A DNA stretch of 64,000 nucleotides from the NCBI GenBank assembly GCA_015179045.1, contig WHUZ01000101.1, positions 146,198 to 210,197 on the forward strand. Reading direction: 5' to 3'. Below, one piece after another: positions 54,999 to 64,000 of the stretch. The first letter of the stretch is position 1. The number at the start of each line of letters is the position of its first letter. The stretch is from Kalaharituber pfeilii. Its lineage: Eukaryota > Ascomycota > Pezizomycetes > Pezizales > Pezizaceae. The notes beneath the pieces are model-generated. The model was not told the origin of the DNA, did no database searches, and saw only the letters and a program-made list of their open reading frames with translations. A program made the position numbers and the translations under genes.

Positions 54999-55686
54999 GT
55001 GAGAAACCAACTGTTCAGGGTAAGCCCGTGTCGTAATTTGATCCCCGCGTTTTTCCAAACTGGAAATGGGAGATGGCAGGAGGTGGATAGACCGGTGGGT
55101 GGCACTGTATTATAGTGATAGTGTTACTCGTACTGCACTGTACTGTATTGTGTGTAGACCACTCTTTGCTGTTACTGTTTGCTCTGTATTACAGTATTAC
55201 TGCTAAATGATGCTGCCATGCTGCAATTTGGTATTGTGCGATGGGTGTAGTTGTCATAGTTGGTAGAGGAGGTACTACTAGGAGCAAACAGCAGTAGTAA
55301 AAGTAGAAGAGCTCTAACCCATCCCATCTTGTTGCATCCCCATCCCAATTCCCATCCTCATCTCACCCAAAATCCCACACCAACAAACATGCAAACACTC
55401 TCCGTTTTTGCAAAAAAATCTATAACGTAATTCTTAGTTTGCTTTTTTGAGATTCCCTATAGTTTGATATATTTTGAGAAGAAAAAGAAAAAAGAAAAAA
55501 AAGGGGAAATAAAAGGAAATATATGGAAAGGAAAAAAAATAAAAAAAGAAATAAAATAAAACAAAATAAAATAAAAATAAAAAACTTCTATGCCAAATGC
55601 CCAACACCGATTTTGTTTAATTGCGTTCTTGTCTTATCCACATACGCACACACACGTTCCGCTATACCCGGACCCCTCTATCCCCC
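54999..55686. other. Convergent 3' flanks
   Basis: Short tandem TACTGTA-type runs lie at 55120-55200 and A-rich sequence with AAATAAAA units at 55490-55590. No gene was seen. Confidence 0.5.
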
Positions 55687-57432
55687 CTAACCCCCTCTAA
55701 TCACCTTCCTCATCTCCTCCGCCATCCTGCCATGCGTTCCGACCCCTCCATACACCATCGCTGTATACGCCATCACCGCCGCTGCGCCTCGCCTCATCGC
55801 CTCGACTGCCTGCGCCCCCGTCCTTACCCCTCCTGACGCAATCACCGTCACGCCCACTCCGTCCGGCCTGCGTGAGGAAGCCCAGTAGTCGACCAACCTC
55901 CTTTCCTTGTCCCCCGGCGTCTCGGCGCCGCCGTTCTCGACCCCCATGCGCTCCCACAGCCCGCGCTCGTCCAGGGCCTCGCGGTACCTTTCCACCAGGC
56001 CCAGCATCCGCTTGTACAGCGCGGGGCCCGAGACGCCGCCCTTCTCGCGCTCAAACACGGTCCTGTCGGCGTCCGAGATGACCTTGTCGTCGAGCCGCGA
56101 GAGCGTCCTGCGGGTGGTGGTGTTGGCTACAATGATGCCGCTGACGCCGGCGTCGCGGACGGCGTCGCAGATGTCGGAAATCTGTTGCGGGCTGTCTTCG
56201 TCGGGGGAGACCTTGACGAGGACCTTTGGCTTCACCCGGCGGTTTGCGCGGTCTGCGGCTTCGACGACAGCGGAGAGGATGTGGGTGAGGGGGGACTTGG
56301 ACTGGAGGGTCCGCAGGCCAGGGGTGTTGGGGGAGGAGACGTTGACGACGATCAGGTCGGCATAGTCGGCGAGGGTGGTCGTGGCGGAGACGTAGTCTCG
56401 GATGACTCCCGGTAGGTCTCCCGGATCCGTGGTGGCGTTTTTCCCAATCTGGATGGCGAGGAGGCGTCCCGGGATTAAAGACGCAGGGAGGGGCTGGTGG
56501 ACGGGGTTGTTAGGGTCCGGTAGGCCGTCGAGAACCGCCTGGGGATCCGCAATGTGATGTGCACGCGCGAACCTACGGACGCGGGTACGGAGTACCGTCG
56601 CGACGTGGTTTGCGCCGAGCGAGTTAAAGCCGTAGCGGTTGAGCAGGGACTCAGTCGACGGCAGACGGAACAGGCGTGGCTGGGGGTTCCCCGGCTGGGG
56701 CAGCGGGGTAACACAGCCGGTCTCGAGAATTGAGATGGCGGGGGACAGCGTGTAGAGTGCGTCGAGGGCCTCAGAGTGCTTTGTCATCCCCGCCGGGATC
56801 CCGAGGGGGCTAGAGAGCGGGTGCCCGAAGAGCGTGATGCGGAGCCTGTACGGGTTGAGCAGACGGGCGAGGACGGGGGAGGCCCAGTCGACGGTCGGAT
56901 GCGGGCCGGGGGTGAGCGGGACGGTGGAGCACGGGAGGGGGAACGAGCGGTCATGGATGGGGATGTGCAGGGTGTACAGGGCGTCGAGTGCACGGAGGCC
57001 GAATGCGTGCGCGGTCTCGGCGGAGGTAGTCGGGAAGAGGAGGCGGAGCGCGGGGGGAACGAGGTACTGGTGGAGGGAGGAGCGGGAGTCGGTGGAGAGA
57101 AGGTAGGTTGCAGTGAGCAGGGTGATGAGGGAGGTGACGAGGGCGAAGTTTCGGAGGCGGGGGTACCGGCGGGGAGGGGCCGAGCGGGTGAAGAGCGGGC
57201 GGGGGCGGGGGCGGGGAAGTGGGGTAGAGACGGCTGGAGTGGGGGGAGGGGCGGTGCCTAATGTGGGGCGGCGGGGAAGAGTGTGGAATTGGAATTGGGA
57301 TCGAAGAGCCGGATGCGGACGCCGGAGGGGACAGGCCGTCAATGGCAGTCGGGGTGCGGGAAAAAGTAGCCTAGTTCCAGGAAGTATCATCGGCGGCGGA
57401 CGCAGAGCCGTCGCCATCCGCGGAAGGGGCAT
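55687..57432 (-). CDS. Dihydroorotate dehydrogenase, class 2 (mitochondrial)
   Basis: A single exon encodes 581 residues from ATG 57432 (a second ATG lies five codons on). The enzyme oxidises dihydroorotate to orotate with quinone as acceptor, the fourth step of pyrimidine synthesis, on the inner mitochondrial membrane. The first 90 residues are Arg/Pro-rich as in a targeting sequence, and a membrane helix (FALVTSLITLLTATYLLS, about 96-113) precedes the barrel. Family blocks are all present: LGIPAGMTKHSEA, NRYGFNSLGANHV (265-277), QIGKN (328-332), VVNVSSPNTPGLR (362-374, with the catalytic Ser), KVSPDED, IVANTTT, GGVSGPAL and VIASGGVRTGAQA. A disordered insert of about 35 residues lies at 488-523. 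It is followed 423 bases upstream by the Cdc73 gene in the same direction. Confidence 0.95.
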   Translation of the reverse strand: MPLPRMATALRPPPMILPGTRLLFPAPRLPLTACPLRRPHPALRSQFQFHTLPRRPTLGTAPPPTPAVSTPLPRPRPRPLFTRSAPPRRYPRLRNFALVTSLITLLTATYLLSTDSRSSLHQYLVPPALRLLFPTTSAETAHAFGLRALDALYTLHIPIHDRSFPLPCSTVPLTPGPHPTVDWASPVLARLLNPYRLRITLFGHPLSSPLGIPAGMTKHSEALDALYTLSPAISILETGCVTPLPQPGNPQPRLFRLPSTESLLNRYGFNSLGANHVATVLRTRVRRFARAHHIADPQAVLDGLPDPNNPVHQPLPASLIPGRLLAIQIGKNATTDPGDLPGVIRDYVSATTTLADYADLIVVNVSSPNTPGLRTLQSKSPLTHILSAVVEAADRANRRVKPKVLVKVSPDEDSPQQISDICDAVRDAGVSGIIVANTTTRRTLSRLDDKVISDADRTVFEREKGGVSGPALYKRMLGLVERYREALDERGLWERMGVENGGAETPGDKERRLVDYWASSRRPDGVGVTVIASGGVRTGAQAVEAMRRGAAAVMAYTAMVYGGVGTHGRMAEEMRKVIRGG

Positions 57433-57854
57433 TGTAGGGTGCGGGGCCGAGGTTCAGTCAAGAGTGTGCCGTGTCCCTCGCTCTCCTCTCCGGTCCGTCA
57501 ATCGGAGTTCCGGGGTTGTCAATATACTAAGTAACTGTGGGACCCCGGTGACGGTGCGTTTCGGTAGTTCGAATATGTAGTGTGAAGTAACGTGCCAAGA
57601 GTTAGGTACACGTGAGTGGGAGGTGGGGCGGATGGGGATTAGTCAGGCGCTGGATCAGGGTAAGACGATGGTGGGCAAAGCCAGAAGATGGTGCGGCCTT
57701 CTGAGATGGAAAGAAGTTCATTCGACCAGTTAGAGGTACATTATGCAAGTGTTGTATATTTTCCATAACATACAGAGAGACAAAGGCAAAACAAAGTGAA
57801 GACTTTCAATGAACAGATCGCACAAGTCAAAACCAACCGTCAGCGCACCCTCCC
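57433..57854. promoter_or_regulatory. Spacer between Cdc73 end and dihydroorotate dehydrogenase start
   Basis: Only 422 bases separate the two minus-strand genes, so the dihydroorotate dehydrogenase promoter must lie here or in the Cdc73 3' end. No clear TATA box was seen. Confidence 0.4.
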
Positions 57855-59300
57855 TCACCTCCCACCAACCCCTCCCCACCCCCCCGCCGCCATCCACCTC
57901 TCAATCTCCATCCACACCACCTCACACACCTCTCTATCCCTAAACCTCCTCCCCCTATCCACCCCCACACACGTTACCCCTCCTCCCCACCCCCTCACAC
58001 TCTCGGGCACCGCCTCCCCCTCCCACCCGACATAGAACCCCTTCACGTGCCTAAACAGCTCCACGGGATTATGCCACTTGTATCCCTTAAACTGCCACGC
58101 CTGGCCGGTCGTAAACACCGCCACCACGCGCGCCCAGTACTCGGGCTTAAACTTCTCCGGCGAGTCCACGACGATGAACCGCTGCGGGGTCGTCGGGTTG
58201 ACGGACGGCAGCAGCCGCGAGATGTCGATCATCTGCGGGGCCGTGGTGGAGAGTGGCGAGGCCTGCGCGGAGCCAGGGGGGATGAAGTTGCCGCCCTCGA
58301 GGAAGGGCTTGATGTTCGACATGTTGAGGAGCGCAGAGGCGGACGGCGAGAGCAGGATGATGGGGTAAGTTCGCGACGGGGGCTTGGACGGCGTTAGGCC
58401 GCCGGAGGGTTTCGGTGTGAGGTGGTGGGCAGGTGTGGTCGTCGAGTTCGGCAAACCGGGTTTGAGTGGCGTGGAAATGGACTGGTTGTTCTTGAGCCGC
58501 GAGACAAAGTCCTCGGTGTGTTTTCGCACGTAGCTAAAGTCCTATATTCACCGTCCACATTAGCCTCCATGTCAGTATCTCCGCACCACCACATTCTCAC
58601 TCACCATTGGCTTGGACCCCCGAAGTGCCGTGTTCCTATTTACTACCACCCTCTCGTGACTATAAATCTCCAACAGCCTAGGATCCACCTGCCGCGGCGG
58701 CCTCGGCCCGCTCGATACTGCGCCTCCTGGCCCTCCCGCCGCACCCGGTCCCCCCTGGCTTCCCTGCCCCCCGGCACCCCCCTGCGCATCTACCCTTCCC
58801 CTCCCCACCACAATCCCACCCTGCCCCGGCCCGCCTGCCCCTTCCCCCTTCCCCTTTTCCCCCTCCTTCTGCGCCGGCGCAATCGGCGCAATAAACTCGC
58901 TCTCCTCCTGTACTCCCTCCAGCCAACCCACCAGCTCCAGCCTCTCCACAAACACCAAGTTCTTGATCTCCGCCGCCCCCGCCTGCCCCGCGAACCCCTG
59001 CGCCAGCGCTACATACTCCGGGATCGCCAGGTCCTTATTCAGCCAGGCGAAGTAGATGCTACGGAGATCCACCGGGCCCGGGTTCTCACCCTCCTTCTTG
59101 TGGAACCGCGTCGGAGTCGACAGCGGGAACGCGGCGGTCGTGGGCACGCGGAAGATGAGGTGGGTGGCGAGGTGCAGGGGAATCGCAGGGAGGGACGCAG
59201 GTGGGAGTGAAGTCGAAGTGGATAGAACTGGGGGCGTGGAGTTGGCGATTGCCAGCCGCAGGAGGTGAAGGGGGTCCTGGAGAAGGTCGGCGTTGGACAT
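57855..59300 (-). CDS. CDC73: Cdc73, Paf1 complex subunit (parafibromin family)
   Basis: Exons 59300-58605 and 58541-57855, with a GT-AG intron of 63 bases in phase 0, give 460 residues. The N-terminus MSNADLLQDPLHLLRLAIAN is the typical Cdc73 start, and LRSIYFAWLNKDLAIPEYVA follows at about residue 75-95. A Gly/Pro-rich disordered linker covers about 130-210. The C-terminal Ras-like domain starts near residue 290 (TYPIILLSPSASALLNMSNI, KPFLEGGNF), continues through RFIVVDSPEKFKPEYWARVV and AVFTTGQAWQFKGYKW, and ends with VELFRHVKGFYVGWEG. Cdc73 joins the RNA polymerase II elongation complex and promotes histone modification during transcription. Length lies between yeast and animal proteins. 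The gene looks intact. Confidence 0.93.
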
Positions 59301-59974
59301 GGTGGGCTTCCTAGGGAAGGCGACTGTTGTGCGTCTACCAGTAGATGAACCGGTGGCCTGTAAATTGTGTGTCTCCTCGTGCGATGGGGGTGTAGTTGCT
59401 CTACCAAATTCTCAGACTCAGGGTACCGAATGTGTGCGAATTAAATCGGGGTTGGCTACCCTGGGCGTGATTTTTGCAATTGATGTATGAGGATCGATGT
59501 TCGGGGTGTGTTTCTGGAAATCTAATTGCGGTTTAAGCGACGCGACCGCAGAGCCGTGCCAGAGCTGTCACGTGATACGCCGCATCTCTAACTAGCGTCA
59601 ATTGTCACGAGTTTACCTTGAAATAATACAAGATTTCGTAAATAACTGTGTGACCACTTACTAATACAAAAGGGTGACCGTATGCCCTCAAGCTCCTTCG
59701 CCTATAGTACGAAATTCAAGTCATACCCAATTTCGGCCACAATTATTATCACCCAAGCATTAAGTACAAACAAAGGATATACCATGTTTGCACTTTCTAT
59801 GGCATAAATGCAGCATCTATCTTCTGTGTATGAATTGGTAGCGGGATATCAACCTGTTTAATAAGATTGTTCAATTAGGACACACTCAGAGCACAAGTAT
59901 TTTCAAAATCTAGGATGGTCACGAGTGCGTCAAAGAGTCGCGATACAGAATTGCAAGGATATTTCATAGGTTAT
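59301..59974. other. Upstream region of Cdc73, no gene seen
   Basis: Probable promoter of Cdc73 on the minus strand, then AT-rich spacer up to the MITE. Confidence 0.45.
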
Positions 59975-59976
59975 TA

Positions 59977-60731
59977 CAGTCTACCCTTGCTATACCGGAT
60001 GACCTCTGTCTGCGACATCCGTTCCCCATACAAATCGCCCTTGCTATACCGGACGCCCTAACAATTTCGGACCGGATAGAAACCTCCAGACAAGTACCCC
60101 CCTGCCTCCGTACAAATAATATTTGCTATACCGGACACACTAATACTAATACATCTTAGACTACTCCATTTCACACTTGGCTGCCATCACTGCTGCCATC
60201 ACTGCTGCTGTCACTGCTTCTGCTAATGCCGTTGCTACTACTTCTACCATCACTTGCTACAATGTTGTTCAAGTAATGGAAACTGGGCACTTCGTTGTTT
60301 CTTGTCAAAATACCTGACCAAGTAGATACAGCTACTGGTCAGCTTAAAATAACAAATTAGATACCTAGGATATCAAAGTTAAGTTAAAGTACAGTAATCT
60401 TACCAATTCATCTCAAAGATGTTTACCAAATTCATTTAAGTTTTCTTTAGCATATTTTAGTTCTAGTCAATGTTTACATATTTGATGCTTCTCATGCACA
60501 CTCAAGGCCCGACATTTTTCTAGATTTCGTGACTGATATCATATTGATGTCTTTGGCTGGGTGTGAACAAGTTGATGTTTACTTTGTTCATCTCCTATTT
60601 CAGTAATTATTTGAATTTACAAAATTTTATCACCCCTCCTGTCTGCCAAGCATTTTATTCTATACCGGAACCTTGATATACCGGACGAAAAGTGCCAGAT
60701 TTTAGGGATCCGGTATAGCAAGGGTAGACTG
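59977..60731. mobile_element. Pogo/Fot1-type non-autonomous transposon (MITE), 755 bp
   Basis: The element starts CAGTCTACCCTTGCTATACC and ends with the exact inverse; the perfect terminal inverted repeat is 24 bp, through GGAT. It is flanked by a TA target duplication at 59975-59976 and 60732-60733. The motif TATACCGGA recurs beside both ends: three times on the left (about 59991, 60046 and 60129) and twice on the right (about 60661 and 60678), besides the right terminus itself. There is no open frame of note inside, so it must depend on a transposase encoded elsewhere. TA targets and CAGT termini are characteristic of the pogo/Tigger/Fot1 branch of Tc1/mariner. Confidence 0.88.
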
Positions 60732-60859
60732 TAGTTATCCGTAAGGTTGGGGGAGACAGCGACTAACACGCCAAGAGACCACACCTATTTGGGCACTAGT
60801 GTCCTGCCAAGGTGGACTATTACTTCTACAGATTCCCTTTTCTATTCTCATACCCAGAC

Positions 60860-60960
60860 TCTATATCATTCATTACTCGTACGCCGCCTATAGGCTCTGA
60901 CGAGATTTACGTACAGAAAAGCGATAAGAATAATAATAACGAATATAAAATGAAAACAAT
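60860..60960 (-). repeat. LINE 3' end
   Basis: CATTACTCGTACGCCGCC ... GACGAGATT followed by an A-rich tail with AATAATAATAAC matches the minus-strand LINE end at 44276-44320. Confidence 0.5.
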
Positions 60961-61019
60961 AGCGAAAGCCCTCCCAAGTTCGAAAAGCTAAAAACTGCCC
61001 CAGCGAAGGCAAGCATACG

Positions 61020-61252
61020 GAATTATCGGCATGCGATCACCCCGGTCATTAACAGACTTGCAGTACGTGGTACGGACGGCATTGGATAGACAATTCAAGG
61101 CATGCTCACAGCTAGAGTATGAGCTCCTCAGGATGAGCAACAAGCTGGTGCATAAGGGTATAGAAGGATATATGATCTAGATTCCGGTACATCTGGGGAT
61201 TGCCAGAAATGAGAGGGCAGACAAAGAAGCTAAGAGAGCAGTTAGTTGAACT
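61020..61252 (+). pseudogene. LINE RNase H domain remnant
   Basis: The plus strand encodes LLRMSNKLVHKGIEGYMI, a stop, then IPVHLGIARNERADKEAKRA. This is the highly conserved LINE RNase H end (WIPGHVGIPGNERADKEAKRA). The expected Trp codon is now TAG. Confidence 0.7.
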
Positions 61253-63525
61253 AGGGTGAAGGATGCAGGTGGTACCGGGCCAACTTACAGTGGCAGAGGT
61301 CTTAATAGTTCCACTCTGCTTTTTTCCTTATATGTACTTTCCAAAGCTCAGCTCCCTGGGGATAGATCTCGAGGGCTCAGTGGAATGAAAGGAATCATCT
61401 TGCACACGTACCATCTCCTTTCACATCACCTACGTATTGAGACGACTGTACCGGTACTTGCGTTGTACCCACATCTACCAACGCGAGGTCTGTGAGCCTT
61501 CTCCTGTCATTAGTTTATTGGGAAAAACTAACTGGATTACAGAAACGTCGCAAGTGCCTACCGCCATAAATATCCCCTGAAAGCAACCTTTCATACAAAT
61601 GACAAACCGTGTCGGAATCTTTACAGCCTCCACAGAAAATATTTCCGCAGCAATACCAGTTATGCTCGCGGTAGGGCACAAAGCAAGTGACCCTTTCCGA
61701 GACCATGTGGACCTCATTTCCTCTACCACTCCAGAAAATTTCACTTGCTTTGAGACCCAAGTGCAACTGCGCCGCTATCTGCAATGAATCAGGAGGAATG
61801 TTTGGCTAGTGGAACCTGGGCGTGGATGCTACCTCGTGACTCCCCACCTCCCATCAACAGAGTTTTAGCAAGCTTGAGGACCGTCTCAGATGCATTTCCA
61901 TAGCATGCAAAGTGTGCTATGACAATCTTCAAAGGCAACTCATCGTGAAGTGCATACCGAGGCTCGCTCGTGAGGTGGTAGTGAGTGAGTTTCACCGCAG
62001 CATACTCGGTAAACTCGAAGCGTTATCAGGTCACGACAGATTTTCCTATTACCTGCGTGCGATCAACTACATTTTTCGTCCCAAGAGTTAAGACCGAAAC
62101 AAGGAGACAAGGGTACAAGACCATCTACCCAACGGGGAGAGGATGCATGGCCCTCTCTCATGATTTGAAGTATTGATTCTACTCTCTTCCTCTATTAGAC
62201 TTGTGTTACGCTAACATGCCTGTATTCAGAGTCACTTGCTGTGCCCTCCGCAACGATGCTAGATGGTGGCTTGTCAACTCAAACCCAATATATTCGTCCT
62301 GATTACTACACATTTCGTCCAACCGGCCCAAGTGCCAAATCACTGTTGCTGGAAACATGGGAGATGGCCACATACACCGGAAGAATAACGCGACACTCCT
62401 CTGCCACAGTCCCACAAAAGGTCATCATCAACATAGACGATCAAGGGACTCCAGATCCAGAATTACAAATCCCCGTACTCTGCAACCTTACGGTACCCCC
62501 CCTCCAGAGACAAATTGTCATCCCTGACAACGACTTGTCACCACTTGTCAAAAGTTTTTTGTCCCACTCATCTTTCCACCCCCCGCAGTTACCAATTCTA
62601 AGGACCTTGTCCTGCTTGAGAAGGCATATCATCAAGGTGGAGGAAACTGTGCATGCACATAGTCTTTGCTACTTCGATTGCCTCAATGGAAGGCGACGTC
62701 ACTAGTATCATTTGATGTAAAGTGATGTCGTTGGGGGGTTGAGGTTTTTGCTATACATTGATCAACGATGTCCTGTTGATGGAAACGAAATAAAACATTA
62801 TGTAGACTATAGTTTGGGGCGTGATTTGTCCCTCGCTTTCGAGCTTAAACAGCGGATAAAACGTGCGTGCGGCCGTACATGTTACTCGTTTTCAATGAAC
62901 ATTCACTCGCTCGCTCTATACACATAGTGACCAGTGATCCTCAACTACTGTCAAAAAAAAAAAAAAAAATCCAACACAAAAAAGTACATATCCGCATCCC
63001 TATCCCACCTATCCCCATCCCAATCAATCCCACAGCTTACAAGACACACAAATAAAAAAAAAAAAAAATTAAAAAATTAAAAAAAAAAAGGCTCCAGATA
63101 TATCCCGAGCCATTCGTAACAAACCTTCCTGGCCCAGGCTACTCAGCACCACTACAGTTCACGACCCACCCCGACCACACACAACACGCTTACTTACACA
63201 ATTCCAACATCATATCAACCTCCTTCCACCACACACAAAAACCAAACACCCACACAACAGGCCACTCCCCTACCTTCACCGCAGTCGCAACACCACAATC
63301 TCATACTTTTGAATTTTTTTTTTTTTCTATTTCCAACTCCTCGGAGTTATCTGTTTTCATCTATAGGTGAGAGGTTGAGAGAAACCCAGCGTAGATAGGT
63401 AGAATAGGATATTGGGAACAAAAAAAAAAACGAAAAAGAAAACACTGGGACAATTATTAATGAAATGAAAAATCGAAACGTAGAATAAAGAAGTAATGAA
63501 TTATAGTACGGAGAGGCTAACTTAG
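61253..63525. other. Unassigned, repeat-like region
   Basis: An overlapping pair of minus-strand frames at 61475-61784 contains a Cys-rich stretch (NWYCCGNIFCGGCKDSDTVC) but no assignable domain. A plus-strand frame at 62241-62705 (154 residues) is not recognised. A-rich runs lie at 62953-62971 and 63054-63090. Confidence 0.35.
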
Positions 63526-63734
63526 ATGAGAAATGGAAACAGAAGACTAGATCTTCCCATTAGGTATGCTATTCTTTCTAATCAACCTCTTTTATCTCAA
63601 CCATCATGGCAACGATGTTCTAACTCCCACTTCCTTTCCGTCCTCTGTTTCCTTGAGTCCGGTGGAGCAGCAAGAGGAGGGCATTCGGCAGGGGCAATCG
63701 CGTGGACACCAGGACAGCGAATGGGACATGAGCA

Positions 63735-64000
63735 CTTGAGGCTCAGGGAGTCAGGACCTATACGAGCACTGCAGCTTGTTACCCCACCGCACAGCCTCCA
63801 CACGTTGGGCTGTTTAATATTCTGCAAAGCAGCTGTACGATGCGGCCCCCAATCCAGTGCGCCCATAGCCTTCCCCTCGACATATTCCATCTCAAGAGTT
63901 TTGCTGTCGCGATATTTCGTGTACACCTTGCAAGCGTACGGTGAAATCCCAAGTTTCCGATTCAAGTGCTAGTAAAGAGCTTCAGACTAAGTCTCCGACC
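63735..64000. repeat. Dispersed repeat, copy B (inverse of 27541-27807)
   Basis: The last 266 bases are the inverse of 27541-27807 with few differences, and the copy is cut by the window end. On the minus strand the kinase-like frame KTLEMEYVEGKAMGALDWGP is open to 63597, with an unrelated C-terminal extension beyond 63735. Confidence 0.75.

Overview
The window is nuclear DNA of a filamentous ascomycete. The genes have short GT-AG introns (about 50-155 bases), disordered proline- and acid-rich proteins, and fungal versions of conserved eukaryotic genes, set among many decayed transposons. Large repeat-filled stretches, NACHT/NB-ARC receptors and small introns fit a Pezizomycete such as a truffle, but that is an inference; no marker gene fixes the species. 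There is no sign of bacterial DNA, an operon or a CRISPR array.

Layout. 1-765: 5' part of a tyrosyl-DNA phosphodiesterase gene (minus strand, cut by the window edge). 1.4-12 kb: decayed transposons (Tc1/mariner, Ty3/gypsy, Ty1/copia, tRNA-derived SINE copies) and minisatellites. 12.6-16.7 kb: a NACHT-pentapeptide-WD40 receptor gene, spliced, with one in-frame TAG in the WD40 array. 17-24 kb: LINE and copia debris and unassigned DNA. 24.1-27.4 kb: an intact HeLo-NB-ARC-TPR receptor (minus). 27.5-36.8 kb: a dispersed inverted repeat, a PIF1-like helicase remnant, a diverged direct duplication and tandem repeats. 36.9-37.6 kb: a four-exon gene for a small secreted cysteine-rich protein. 38.2-40.4 kb: a dead Helitron. 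40.8-59.3 kb: a gene-rich island holding Gemin2/SIP1, two large disordered proteins, class 2 dihydroorotate dehydrogenase and the Paf1-complex subunit Cdc73, with a LINE remnant inside it. 59.5-64 kb: repeats again, including a complete 755-bp pogo-type MITE and the second copy of the dispersed inverted repeat.

How it fits together. The housekeeping island (snRNP assembly, pyrimidine synthesis, transcription elongation) sits beside a repeat-rich accessory compartment that carries the genes expected to vary fastest: two NLR-type receptors with nearly identical internal repeats, and one secreted cysteine-rich protein. Several genes can be seen only by splicing across short introns or reading off the window edge: TDP1, the secreted protein, and the full exon structures of both receptors, Gemin2 and Cdc73. 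Function is inferred from motifs read by eye; no database search was run.
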